Part shown: in pieces, positions 41,551 to 50,286 of the stretch
How positions within the stretch are numbered: the stretch's first letter is position 1
Layout: the number at the start of each line of letters is the position of its first letter
NCBI RefSeq assembly: GCF_001619875.1
Contig: NZ_LRFC01000001.1
Span: 682,001 to 746,000 of the forward strand
Direction: 5' to 3'
Source of the DNA: Fictibacillus phosphorivorans
Lineage (GTDB): Bacteria > Bacillota > Bacilli > Bacillales > Fictibacillaceae
DNA: 64,000 nucleotides
Notes under the pieces: generated by a model
Seen by the model: only the letters and a program-made list of their open reading frames with translations
Told to the model about the DNA's origin: nothing
Database searches by the model: none
Position numbers and translations under genes: made by a program

Positions 41551-41994
41551 TTAGTTCTTAACAATTGAAGAAAGGTGTTCAATACAATGAACCATATCAT
41601 CTAGCTGCTTTTCCGTCAGTTGGGACATGTACTTCAAAAGCACTCCGTTTCTTTTCTCTTGAATTGCAGTAAATGCTACTAAACCGATTTCATTTAGCTG
41701 CACATATACAATTCTTCGATCCAAGTCAGAGCGATAACGATCGACTAATCCCCGTTTTACGAGACGGTCAATGATAACGGTAGTAGCACTTGCGCGTACT
41801 TTCATAGCATCAGCAATCTCAGAAACCGTCCATTTCTCGCGAGTGGAAAGTGTCCTAAGTATTTGGAATTGAGTGGAGGTAATCTCTGCTTCTTCCCAAA
41901 TCTCGGGCTTTAACACATCCATGATTTCTACAAACGCTTTCTCTATGCGCTCTACATCATTTAATACATTTCTACTATCTGCTACCACTTTCAC
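41551..41994 (-). CDS. MarR family transcriptional regulator
   Basis: A 147-residue MarR-type winged helix: ITSTQFQILRTLSTREKWTV, SEIADAMKVRASATTVIIDR as the recognition region, and the wing VDRYRSDLDRRIVYVQL. Helices at both ends give the dimer. GTG 41994 follows AAGGAGG by seven bases. MarR proteins respond to phenolic compounds or oxidation; there is no cysteine that would mark a redox sensor. It is divergent from degV, so it could control it or itself. Confidence 0.87.
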   Translation of the reverse strand: MKVVADSRNVLNDVERIEKAFVEIMDVLKPEIWEEAEITSTQFQILRTLSTREKWTVSEIADAMKVRASATTVIIDRLVKRGLVDRYRSDLDRRIVYVQLNEIGLVAFTAIQEKRNGVLLKYMSQLTEKQLDDMVHCIEHLSSIVKN

Positions 41995-42220
41995 AGTACT
42001 GCCTCCTTAGCTTACATTACTCCTATTTTAATATAAATTTCCGATAAGTTCCATTAAAGTGTAGTATAAAGTATCTAGTTTTTAATGTGTACCCCTGTGC
42101 TAGTATTTAAACTATTGAAATATAGATTTAATTTAGAAATAAAAATATTTTTTACAGAGAAAAGAGGAATTTGTTTTCTTTCTATCTAATAAAAAATAGA
42201 GAGATAAAGGGGGATGCAAG

Positions 42221-43063
42221 ATGGCACGTATTGCATGGGTCACGGATAGTACAAGCTGTATTACCCAAGAAGAAGCTAAGAAACTAGGTATTCATATTAT
42301 TCCGGTATCAATTTTCATGGAAAACCAAATTTACAAAGATGGTGTCGATATCACACCAGATGAATTTTATTCAAAATTAGAAACCGTCACAGAATTGCCT
42401 AAAACAAGCCAGCCTACGGTTGGGGAGTTCTCAGATTTTTACGAAGTTCTTAAACAAGATTATGATTGCGCAATCGCCATACACGTTTCCGAGAAATTTA
42501 GCGGAACAATCAACGGTTCTAGACTCGGTGCGGAAATGGCCGGTTTTCCCGTACATATTGTAGACTCAAAAATCATATCCGAATCAATGAAACAGCTTCT
42601 ATTAAAAGGGATGAAGCTCGAGGAAGAAGGTTTGGAAGCAGAAGAAATAGCCTCAGTGCTTCGCGAAACAGCCAATCACGTCAAAGGCTATGTTTGTATT
42701 GGAAACCTTGAACAGTTAAGAAAGGGTGGAAGATTATCAGGAGCAGGCTTTCTAGTAGGAAACCTTCTCCAGATCAAACCAATTCTTACATTTGACGATG
42801 GTTCACTCGTTCCTTTTGAAAAGATCAGAACGCTAAAGAGGGCAGAGTCACGTGTACTTTCTCTTTTTGAAGAAGCCGCTGAACAAAACGGCGCTTACGG
42901 GGTAAGTGTGGTATACAGCGGTTCTTCTGAAAAAGCAGAAGATTGGCTTCATCTATTAAAAGAAAAATATCCAAACATCACATTTAACTTAGGGCAGCTG
43001 AGCCCAGCAGTCGGTGTGCATGTAGGAGCAGGAACGCTAGGCATTCTCTGGTTTGAAGAATAG
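42221..43063 (+). CDS. DegV family fatty-acid-binding protein
   Basis: A 280-residue DegV protein: AWVTDSTSCIT at the start, SQPTVGEFSDFYE, VHVSEKFSGT-like IHVSEKFSGTINGSRLGAEM and LEQLRKGGRLSG in the middle. DegV (FakB) proteins bind a fatty acid and present it to the kinase FakA for phosphorylation, feeding host or salvaged fatty acids into lipids. ATG 42221 follows AGGGGGAT. A family A repeat starts at its stop codon. Confidence 0.9.
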   Translation: MARIAWVTDSTSCITQEEAKKLGIHIIPVSIFMENQIYKDGVDITPDEFYSKLETVTELPKTSQPTVGEFSDFYEVLKQDYDCAIAIHVSEKFSGTINGSRLGAEMAGFPVHIVDSKIISESMKQLLLKGMKLEEEGLEAEEIASVLRETANHVKGYVCIGNLEQLRKGGRLSGAGFLVGNLLQIKPILTFDDGSLVPFEKIRTLKRAESRVLSLFEEAAEQNGAYGVSVVYSGSSEKAEDWLHLLKEKYPNITFNLGQLSPAVGVHVGAGTLGILWFEE

Positions 43064-43088
43064 GGGTCTGACCCCACACAAATACAAA
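43063..43088. repeat. Family A repeat, left half
   Basis: GGGGTCTGACCCC (43063-43075) then ACACAAATACAAA. The inverted arm is replaced by a terminator. Confidence 0.8.
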
Positions 43089-43131
43089 AACAGCAAAAAT
43101 GTCCATTCCAAATGGACATTTTTGCTGTTTT
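43088..43131. terminator. Terminator after degV
   Basis: A 20-base arm starting AACAGCAAAAATG pairs perfectly with its inverted copy across a three-base loop, followed by TTTTC. It is symmetrical enough to act in both directions. Confidence 0.88.
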
Positions 43132-43373
43132 CAAGCTCTTCTGCTTCCATATCATTTTGCTAATAAATGCATTTTTCAACCACCCATCACCCATCGGATC
43201 ATCAAGGTTTATGAATTTTTATAGGCTATTCAGTTAAAAACTGAACTGAAATAATTGTTTTTTTGTTCATTTTTAGATAAGGTAATAGACAGTGTAACAA
43301 GTAGAGGTTAAGAGCCTTTATTTTGTGGAATAATACAAACAGATAAAATACATAAAATGGAGTGATATGAACA

Positions 43374-44270
43374 ATGGAAATCGGTTTGATTGGCCTTGGT
43401 AAGATGGGCTTTAATATGGCACTTAACATGAATGACAAAGGATATACAGTTTTCGCTACAGATGTTAACAAAGACACAGTTAAAGAGATCTCTGAACAAG
43501 GTGTTAAAGGCGTACAATCAGTTGAAGAGCTAGCAAATTCATTCTCAGGAAGAAAAGCCGTTATTCTATTAGTACCAGCTGGTGAAATCGTTGATGGAGT
43601 AATCAATGAACTGAAACCACACCTAACAGAAGGCGATATTATTGTAGATGCTGGTAACTCTATGTACAAGCATACACTTCGCCGTTACGAAGAGCTTAAA
43701 GCTTCAGGTATCCACTTTGTAGATGTAGGTACTAGCGGAGGCACAGACGGTGCTCGCTACGGACTTTGTGCGATGATGGGCGGAGATGACGATGCAGTAA
43801 ATTACCTTGCTCCTTTATATGAAAAGATCTGTGTGGAAAAAGGATTTCTTATCACAGGCCGCGCAGGATCTGGCCACTTCTTAAAAATGGTTCATAACGG
43901 AATCGAGTACGGTATGATGCAAGCGATCGGTGAAGGATTCGAGATTCTTGATAAGAGTGATTTTGATTATGATTATGAGGCTGTTTCAAGAGTATGGAAC
44001 AACGGATCTGTTATCCGCAGCTGGCTGATTGAACTTATGGAAAATGCATTCAGCAAACAGCCTAAACTTGAAGATATTCGCGGTGTAATGAATTCTTCAG
44101 GAGAAGGGATCTGGACAGTTGAAGCAGCACTTGATTATCAAGCGTCTGCACCAGTTATCGCACTATCCCAGTTCATGCGTTTCCGTTCACTAGAAGACGA
44201 TACGTTCCACGGAAAAGTAGTTGCCGCACTTCGTAACGAATTTGGCGGACATGCAGTAGTGAAAAAATAA
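43374..44270 (+). CDS. 6-phosphogluconate dehydrogenase, short NAD-type (YqeC-like)
   Basis: A 298-residue protein of the short decarboxylating 6-phosphogluconate dehydrogenase class, against about 470 for the long form. The Rossmann start is IGLIGLGKMGFNMALNM. DAGNSMYKHT, VDVGTSGGTDGARYG and the catalytic lysine region HFLKMVHNGIEYGMMQAIGE follow. It converts 6-phosphogluconate to ribulose-5-phosphate, probably with NAD+. ATG 43374 follows TGGAGTGAT. It is the only pentose-phosphate gene here; B. subtilis YqeC is of the same type. Confidence 0.9.
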   Translation: MEIGLIGLGKMGFNMALNMNDKGYTVFATDVNKDTVKEISEQGVKGVQSVEELANSFSGRKAVILLVPAGEIVDGVINELKPHLTEGDIIVDAGNSMYKHTLRRYEELKASGIHFVDVGTSGGTDGARYGLCAMMGGDDDAVNYLAPLYEKICVEKGFLITGRAGSGHFLKMVHNGIEYGMMQAIGEGFEILDKSDFDYDYEAVSRVWNNGSVIRSWLIELMENAFSKQPKLEDIRGVMNSSGEGIWTVEAALDYQASAPVIALSQFMRFRSLEDDTFHGKVVAALRNEFGGHAVVKK

Positions 44271-44284
44271 TAGCTGACTTTTTC

Positions 44285-44323
44285 AAGACCTCTTTGCTTG
44301 CACTCTTAAGCGAGGGGTCTTTC
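44285..44323 (+). terminator. Rho-independent terminator
   Basis: AAGACCTC and GGGGTCTT arms with an inner stem, followed by TTT. Confidence 0.7.
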
Positions 44324-44382
44324 ATTATTTTATTGTGTGCCAACATATACTAGTAAAAAAGAGATAGGGATAGGAGCTTTTT

Positions 44383-44901
44383 ATGGAACAAAAGTATGTT
44401 CGTGAATCTCGAACCGTTAAATCGTCTGTCGTGCTTCCACCAGATACAAACAATCATGGAACCTTGTTTGGCGGAAAACTGATGGCCTATATTGATGATG
44501 TCGCAGCCATTTCAGCCATTCGTCATGCACGAAAAAATGTCGTAACGGCATCAACCGATTCTGTTGACTTCTTACAGCCTATTAAATTGGGGCATTCTGT
44601 TTGTTTGGAGTCGTTTGTGACATGGACAAAAACCACCTCGATGGAAGTCTTTGTTAAGGTGATCGCAGAAAACTTATTGTCTGGAGAACGCAAAGTTTGT
44701 GCGGTTTCTTTTTTAACATTTGTCGCATTAGATGAAGAAGGAAAGCCTTCCCCCGTACCAAAAGCTATTCCTGAAACACCTGAAGAAAAATGGCTGAACG
44801 AACATGCACCAGAGCGTGCGGTGGCGAGGAAAAAACGGCGTGAGGAAAGCAAGAAATTAGCAAAAGAGTTTGGTGTCAAAAAGCCGTGGGACCCAATGTG
44901 A
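44383..44901 (+). CDS. acyl-CoA thioesterase, hotdog fold (YkhA-like)
   Basis: A 172-residue hotdog-fold enzyme hydrolysing acyl-CoA. The stretch PPDTNNHGTLFGGKLMAYID contains the catalytic Asn/His and Gly loop, and ARKNVVTASTDSVDFLQPI follows; a charged helical tail (KKRREESKKLAKEFG) ends it. Length and motifs match B. subtilis YkhA and the cytosolic YciA/BFIT-type thioesterases. ATG 44383 has AGGAG upstream. It stands alone. Confidence 0.88.
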   Translation: MEQKYVRESRTVKSSVVLPPDTNNHGTLFGGKLMAYIDDVAAISAIRHARKNVVTASTDSVDFLQPIKLGHSVCLESFVTWTKTTSMEVFVKVIAENLLSGERKVCAVSFLTFVALDEEGKPSPVPKAIPETPEEKWLNEHAPERAVARKKRREESKKLAKEFGVKKPWDPM

Positions 44902-44960
44902 GCATAAAGATTTATTTTTGAAAAATTACAGTTGTTAAGATTCGCATTTTGAAAATAAGA

Positions 44961-45076
44961 TGCTATAATGAAATTAACCTTTTTCCAGCCAGGGATACAG
45001 AACCCTGGCAATAAAACTGTTATTTGTTAGAGCCCCTGATTGTTTTCATCGATGAAATCAATCAGGGGCTTTTTGC
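44961..45076 (+). ncRNA. Possible small RNA with own promoter and terminator
   Basis: TGCTATAAT (44961-44969) is a perfect extended -10. About 20 bases later GCCAGGG/CCCTGGC (44988-45009) forms a hairpin, and AGCCCCTGATTG/CAATCAGGGGCT (45031-45070), with an inner TTTCATCGATGAAA palindrome, forms a 40-base terminator ending in T5. The product would be about 100 bases with no reading frame. It could instead be an attenuated leader of the germination operon. Confidence 0.5.
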
Positions 45077-45161
45077 GTTACCCAAGTTTATCTTAGTTTC
45101 TTACATAACCAATGGAAGTTCCGCAAATGCTATGAAAAGAATGGTAAAAAGGCGGTTGGTT

Positions 45162-46832
45162 ATGAGGAACAGAAGAAAACGCCCAATGATTAAGACGTAT
45201 AAGAAATTAACAGATATGGTTGCCGAAAAAAGCTTTGGCGAAGCATCTTCCCTCCAAACAGAAACCTTTTCAGAAGAAATTCACTCTGTGGAACAAAAAA
45301 TAGAAAGAAAAGAAGGCAAGTTAAGTCCGGTCTTACACGTGACGGTTGACAGTGTAAAAAAAAGCCTTGGTAACCCGGTGGATTTAATCGTAAGAGAGTT
45401 TGAGTTTGAACTTCAACAAAAAGTTACAGCTACTCTCTTGTTCTTAGAAGAGATGAATGATCCTCAGCTCTTAAACGAATTTATATTAGCCCCTTTAATG
45501 TCCCTAACATCTGACAAGCAATCCACTCCAGTACCCGTTAGTCATGCATTGCACTATATCAAACAAAATGCAGTTGCTTTAGGTAGAGTATTGGATGTAG
45601 AGAACGAAGAAGAACTATTAGAAGCCCTACTTGCTGGGTTTAGCGTTTTATTAGTGGAAGGAAATACAAAAGGTCTTAAGATGGGAACAACCGGCGGCAG
45701 GATGAGAGGGATTGAAGAGCCAACATCAGAGGTTGTTATCCGCGGTCCTAAAGATTCGTTTACGGAATCAATGAAAACGAACATTTCATTAATAAGAAGA
45801 AGAGTAAGATCTCCGGATTTAAGGGTGGAAAAATACAAAATTGGTGATGTAACACATACGGATGTAGCGATTATATATTTGGATAACATCGTGAACCCAC
45901 TGTTAATAAAAGAGATAAAAAAAAGAATTAATGAGGTAAAAACGGATGGCTTGCTAGAGTCTGGTCAGCTGGAAGAATTTATACAAGATGAGACCGTAAC
46001 TGTTTTTCCTCAGTTTATGAACACGGAAAGACCCGACGTGGTTGTCGGCAATCTGCTCGAAGGCCGGGTGGGAATCATGGTAAATGGTACTCCATTTTCA
46101 CTGATTGCACCTACTCAATTCATTCAATTTTTTCAGTCATCAGAAGATTATTATATGAGGTATGACATCAGTACCTTTCTGCGTTTATTAAGATTTTCCG
46201 TATTCCTTATTTCCTTAATCGCACCATCTATTTACATTGCTCTAACAACCTTCCACCAAGCGATGATTCCGACTACCCTCCTTTTTGGTATCGCTGCCCA
46301 GCGTGAAGGTGTTCCGTTTCCAGCGATTGCTGAGGCCCTGGTCATGGAGATCACGTTTGAAATATTGCGTGAGGCTGGAATCAGGATGCCCCGAGCAGTC
46401 GGTGTTGCTGTGTCAATTGTTGGTGCACTCGTATTGGGGCAAGCGGCCGTGCAGGCAGGGCTTGTTTCGCCAGCAATGGTAATCGTAGTCGGGATTACGG
46501 CAGTTGCCAGTTTTGCCATTCCTTCCTTTGCAGTGGCAACTTCAGCCCGGTTATTGCGATTTCCATTAATGATTATTTCATCCGTGTTTGGTTTTTATGG
46601 TCTTACACTTGCTTTAATCGTTATAATCGCTCATTTAACGAGTCTTAGATCTTTTGGCTATCCTTATTTAAGTCCGTTTGCACCAATACAAACACAGGAT
46701 CTGAAAGACAGTCTCTTTCGCTTTCCCATTACAAAACTGTTTAAACGACCAGAAAAGTTAGCAAAGAAAAATGAAACACGAACCCAGCCTTACCAAGTAA
46801 AGAAAAAAAGAGAAGAGGAGACAACAAGATGA
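45162..46832 (+). CDS. spore germination protein, GerA/GerKA-type A subunit
   Basis: A 556-residue A subunit of a germinant receptor in the inner spore membrane. The N-terminal soluble domain (about 60-340) includes EALLAGFSVLLVEGN and the family signature GPKDSFTESMKTNISLIRRR. Five or six membrane helices fill about 370-520 (RLLRFSVFLISLIAPSIYIA ... FPAIAEALVMEITFEILREA). A basic C-terminal tail ends it. ATG 45162 was chosen since AAGGCGG lies six bases before; the frame is open from 45024 across the terminator. It overlaps the C-subunit gene by four bases. Confidence 0.9.
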   Translation: MRNRRKRPMIKTYKKLTDMVAEKSFGEASSLQTETFSEEIHSVEQKIERKEGKLSPVLHVTVDSVKKSLGNPVDLIVREFEFELQQKVTATLLFLEEMNDPQLLNEFILAPLMSLTSDKQSTPVPVSHALHYIKQNAVALGRVLDVENEEELLEALLAGFSVLLVEGNTKGLKMGTTGGRMRGIEEPTSEVVIRGPKDSFTESMKTNISLIRRRVRSPDLRVEKYKIGDVTHTDVAIIYLDNIVNPLLIKEIKKRINEVKTDGLLESGQLEEFIQDETVTVFPQFMNTERPDVVVGNLLEGRVGIMVNGTPFSLIAPTQFIQFFQSSEDYYMRYDISTFLRLLRFSVFLISLIAPSIYIALTTFHQAMIPTTLLFGIAAQREGVPFPAIAEALVMEITFEILREAGIRMPRAVGVAVSIVGALVLGQAAVQAGLVSPAMVIVVGITAVASFAIPSFAVATSARLLRFPLMIISSVFGFYGLTLALIVIIAHLTSLRSFGYPYLSPFAPIQTQDLKDSLFRFPITKLFKRPEKLAKKNETRTQPYQVKKKREEETTR

Positions 46833-48049
46833 ATTTTCTAAAATGCAGTCTTCCTCTTTTCATCTGTCTGCTGTTTTTAACAGGATGCTGGGACCAAAAT
46901 GAGCTAGACGAACTTTCAATTGTTATGGGTATCGGAATAAATATTGATAAGAAAGGAGATCTCATCGTAACTTATCAAGTGGTGAATCCTACAGAAGTGG
47001 CTCCTGGTATCACGGGGGCGGGAGGCGGAAAACAGCCTGTTTTTACGGTATATGAAGCGAAAGGCCGTAACTTAATGGAGGCAACCAGGAAAGCAACTAA
47101 GCAAACCTCAAGACGTTTGTTTTTTGCCCATGCAAGGATGCTTGTTTTTAGCGAAAAATTAGCTAAAGACAGTATTTATCAGGCACTGGACATGATCTCA
47201 CGTGATCCTGAAGTACGCTCTACGATTCAGGTCCTCATAGCTAGAGATACTACACCATCAAAAATTCTGCGTACTTTCACGGCTATCGATAAAGTAACGT
47301 CAGATGAAGTAGCAACGATACTAAAGATCTCTGAAAAAAATTGGGGAGAAAACTTGCAGCAAGATATTAACGAAGTACTTCAATCCATTATTAATGAAGG
47401 AGGGCAGCCTCTTATTAATGGAATCCGGCTTACGGGTGATAAAGAACTGGCTGTAACCGCCCAAAACTATGAGGTGGGAGATCCGGCGAGAATTCAATTA
47501 TCAGGAATGGGAGTATTTAAAGAAGGTAAGTTAAAAGGTTGGATTGATGGGCCAGAAGCAAGGGGCATTCTCTGGATCAAAGGGAAGCTAGTCAGTTCTG
47601 CGATAACGGTACCTTGTCAGGGAAACAAAAATGGGTATTCGATTGAGGTTGTACGCTCTAACACAGAGCTATCAGCAAATACGAAAAGTAATGAACCTTC
47701 CATAAACATAAGAGTTTACCCAGAAGCAAATATTGCAGAAGCAAACTGTGCCGTAAATTTAGAGAAACCTTCTGAGATTTCTACGATCGAAAAAACCTTT
47801 AATGCTGTTATCGAAAAAGAAATTAACAAAACAATCGAGGCCGCTCAAAAATTTGACAGTGATATTTTAGGTTTTGGTGAATTATTATATCGAGAAAATC
47901 CAAAGAAATGGCGTCACGTTTATAAACAGAAATACGAACAAATCTTTCCAAAGTTGAAAGTGAACGTACATGTAGATTCACGTATTCGAAGGTCAGGAAT
48001 GCGAACATCACCGTTTTTATTTGAAGAAAAGAAAGAGGCTCCAAAATGA
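46829..48049 (+). CDS. Ger(x)C family spore germination lipoprotein
   Basis: A 406-residue lipoprotein: signal peptide ending in the lipobox L-T-G-C (Cys about 20), then WDQNELDELSIVMGIGI, the common start of GerAC/GerKC proteins, and the C-terminal domain ending around WRHVYKQKYEQIFPKLKVNV. The C subunit is held on the outer face of the inner spore membrane and is needed for receptor function. The start overlaps the A gene and the end overlaps the B gene by four bases, giving the order A-C-B. Confidence 0.9.
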   Translation: MNFLKCSLPLFICLLFLTGCWDQNELDELSIVMGIGINIDKKGDLIVTYQVVNPTEVAPGITGAGGGKQPVFTVYEAKGRNLMEATRKATKQTSRRLFFAHARMLVFSEKLAKDSIYQALDMISRDPEVRSTIQVLIARDTTPSKILRTFTAIDKVTSDEVATILKISEKNWGENLQQDINEVLQSIINEGGQPLINGIRLTGDKELAVTAQNYEVGDPARIQLSGMGVFKEGKLKGWIDGPEARGILWIKGKLVSSAITVPCQGNKNGYSIEVVRSNTELSANTKSNEPSINIRVYPEANIAEANCAVNLEKPSEISTIEKTFNAVIEKEINKTIEAAQKFDSDILGFGELLYRENPKKWRHVYKQKYEQIFPKLKVNVHVDSRIRRSGMRTSPFLFEEKKEAPK

Positions 48050-49179
48050 AAACGTATAAGATCGATATTCAGCAATACTTTATTATCATCGTTTTGTTTG
48101 AACTAGGCAGTGCCATTCTTGTTGGTCTTGGAATGGATGCAGGAAGAGATGCCTGGTTTGCCATCCTGCTCGGCATGCTGTGCGGGATGGTCCTCTTCTT
48201 AGGTTATTTCTTTTTGTACAATCAATTTCCAGAGATGTCATTAACGCAATATCTTCAAGTCTTATTTGGTAAGTATGTAGGAAAAGCACTGGGCTTCTGT
48301 TATTTAATGTATTTTATGTACTTGGCTACAAGGGTACTGCGTGACTTTGGGAGTCTGCTATTATCTGCCGTATTTGTTCAGACACCGATTATAGTTGTAA
48401 ATACCTTAATGATAGCAACCATTGTATATGTCTTGAAACTAGGCTTTGAGGTACTTGTAAGAACTGGCGAAATTATTTTTTCACTGGTCGTCCTTTTAGG
48501 AGTGTCATTGACCATTCTCGTTTTATCAGCGGATCTTATGGAATACAATTATCTGCTCCCGATTCTCGGGAAAGGCTTTATACCTGTCTTAAAGGCAGCC
48601 TTTCCTGTAACACCAACTTTTCCTTTTGGTGAAATGGTTGTTTTTACGATGCTTTTTCCATATTTGAAAACAAAAAAGAAAAGCAAGGCGTTAACGGTAG
48701 GCTTAGTGGCAATGGGGATAAGCGGGATTATTTTGAGCGCTACAGTTGCCATGGATATTGCGATTCTCGGTGGACATGTCGCAACTCATGTTTATTTCCC
48801 TTTACTTGCAGCTGTATCGAAAATCAATCTAGGAGAGTTTATTCAGAGGTTGGATGCATTGGTCGTGTTCACTCTAATTATTGGAGGTTTTTTTAAGATA
48901 TCCGTCTTTTTCTATGTAGCCGTTAAGGCCGCACAAGATGTATTTGGTGTTAAGGAAGAAAAAAAGCTGATCGGACCGATTGGGATCGTTCTCATTCTTT
49001 CTTCCATCATGATTGCAGCCAATTATGTAGAGCACATTACAGAAGGATTGAATGTTGTTCCTCACTATATTCACATTCCTTTTCAGGTTGTCTTACCGGT
49101 TTTGTTCATCCTTGTATTCTTAGTAAGAAGGAAGAAACTTAAGCATTTTGCTTCTTCTCCATCCACTTCGACAAAATAA
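48046..49179 (+). CDS. GerB-type endospore germination permease
   Basis: A 377-residue membrane protein with ten helices, an APC/LeuT-fold member that binds the germinant amino acid or sugar. It begins IDIQQYFIIIVLFELGSAIL and has FPVTPTFPFGEMVVFTMLFPYL in the middle, the usual GerB region. The last helix is followed by a basic tail. Its 3' end overlaps by 41 bases a small gene on the opposite strand. Confidence 0.9.
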   Translation: MKTYKIDIQQYFIIIVLFELGSAILVGLGMDAGRDAWFAILLGMLCGMVLFLGYFFLYNQFPEMSLTQYLQVLFGKYVGKALGFCYLMYFMYLATRVLRDFGSLLLSAVFVQTPIIVVNTLMIATIVYVLKLGFEVLVRTGEIIFSLVVLLGVSLTILVLSADLMEYNYLLPILGKGFIPVLKAAFPVTPTFPFGEMVVFTMLFPYLKTKKKSKALTVGLVAMGISGIILSATVAMDIAILGGHVATHVYFPLLAAVSKINLGEFIQRLDALVVFTLIIGGFFKISVFFYVAVKAAQDVFGVKEEKKLIGPIGIVLILSSIMIAANYVEHITEGLNVVPHYIHIPFQVVLPVLFILVFLVRRKKLKHFASSPSTSTK

Positions 49180-49369
49180 AGGTTACGACCGGCAAAAAAA
49201 TCAAAAAAACAACAAGGGCATATTCTACTTTATCAACATAGCGAAAAAAAGAAAAAATAGAAGTTCTGAGCACGTTGATCGGTGTCATGCCCATAAACCA
49301 GTCGATACTTAACATGAAAGAAATCATGCTGAAAAGAAGTATAATGTAAATGAATACAGGATTCTTCAA
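49139..49369 (-). CDS. small two-helix membrane protein, possible germinant-receptor D subunit
   Basis: A 76-residue protein with two hydrophobic helices (about 5-24 and 50-67) and a short loop with SIDWFMGMTP. TTG 49369 has a strong AAAGGAGGCGAT ahead, so it is likely real. It lies next to and partly antisense to the gerB-type gene (41-base overlap). Small two-helix 'D' proteins accompany several Bacillus germinant-receptor operons; size and place fit, but the orientation is unusual and I do not recognise the sequence with certainty. Confidence 0.6.
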   Translation of the reverse strand: MKNPVFIYIILLFSMISFMLSIDWFMGMTPINVLRTSIFSFFRYVDKVEYALVVFLIFLPVVTFILSKWMEKKQNA

Positions 49370-49441
49370 AGGATATCGCCTCCTTTAGTTAGTTTTCACT
49401 GTATTTCTTTCCTTATCCAATCGTGAAATGAGGTTTTGGTT

Positions 49442-50083
49442 ATGTGTGGTAGATATATGCTCTATTACGACAAAGACGTAATCATTGATGCGTTTAATAT
49501 AATAAATGAGTTTGATTATGAAGAACGTTTCAACATTGCGCCAAGTCAAAATATCCTTGCTATCGTAAAAGCCAGTAACGGCAACCGCGCAGGTTATATG
49601 AAATGGGGACTCATACCGAAATGGGCCAATGACTCGAAAATTGGAAATAAATTGATTAATGCAAGAAGCGAAACGGTTGATGAGAAACCAAGCTTTAAAG
49701 AATCCTTTTACCAAAGAAGGTGCTTAATTCCAGCAAGCGGGTTTTACGAATGGGTGAAAGAAGGAAACAAAAAACAGCCTTATCAGTTTTCTTTAGAGCA
49801 TAAAAAGCCGTTTGCATTTGCGGGTATATGGTCAAGGTGGGCAGGTGAGGTGAATGGAGAAGAAGAGGAGAGAATAACGTGTTCCATTCTTACAAAAGCA
49901 TCCAATCCTTCAATGGGAAAATATCATCATCGCATGCCTATAATGCTCCAGCCTAAAGAAGGGGAAGCTTGGCTAAACCGGTCCCATGAAAAAGACGACT
50001 TGCTGTCTATCCTGCACAAAAATGATCCGGATGTATTTGTTGAACAAGTTACGTTAGATTTAAATGTACAAAAAACAAGCTGA
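49442..50083 (+). CDS. SRAP/YedK-HMCES family abasic-site protein
   Basis: A 213-residue SOS-response-associated peptidase (SRAP). It must begin MCGRY because Cys2 becomes the N-terminal nucleophile that forms a thiazolidine link to abasic sites in single-stranded DNA. Other core parts are NIAPSQNI, MKWGLIPKWA, NARSETV, RRCLIPASGFYEWV and KYHHRMPIML with the conserved His. ATG 49442 is set by this Cys and by GAGG upstream. It is one gene, not next to DNA repair genes. Confidence 0.92.
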   Translation: MCGRYMLYYDKDVIIDAFNIINEFDYEERFNIAPSQNILAIVKASNGNRAGYMKWGLIPKWANDSKIGNKLINARSETVDEKPSFKESFYQRRCLIPASGFYEWVKEGNKKQPYQFSLEHKKPFAFAGIWSRWAGEVNGEEEERITCSILTKASNPSMGKYHHRMPIMLQPKEGEAWLNRSHEKDDLLSILHKNDPDVFVEQVTLDLNVQKTS

Positions 50084-50286
50084 CTACTTCAAGGGCTATC
50101 CAGCTATAGAAGGATGTTGGCTGTTTTTTTGTACAGGCAGTGGTAAATGAGAACTAGTGTGTAAATTTTTTGTAAGTCTTTCTAACTGTTTTAACATAAA
50201 ACTAACAATTGAACCGACATAATTATGTTATATTTTTCATGGATTGACGAAGTTTTACATAAAAAAACATAGGCAGGTGGACGGTT

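Noticed and set aside
43226-43669. A 147-codon minus-strand frame
   Set aside because: Antisense to the 6-phosphogluconate dehydrogenase gene with no support of its own.
45024-45161. N-terminal extension of the GerA-type protein
   Set aside because: It would include the terminator hairpin at 45031-45070; ATG 45162 has an upstream AAGGCGG.
45554-45889. A 111-codon minus-strand frame in the gerA-type gene
   Set aside because: Pure shadow of the coding strand, low-complexity Ser/Pro product.
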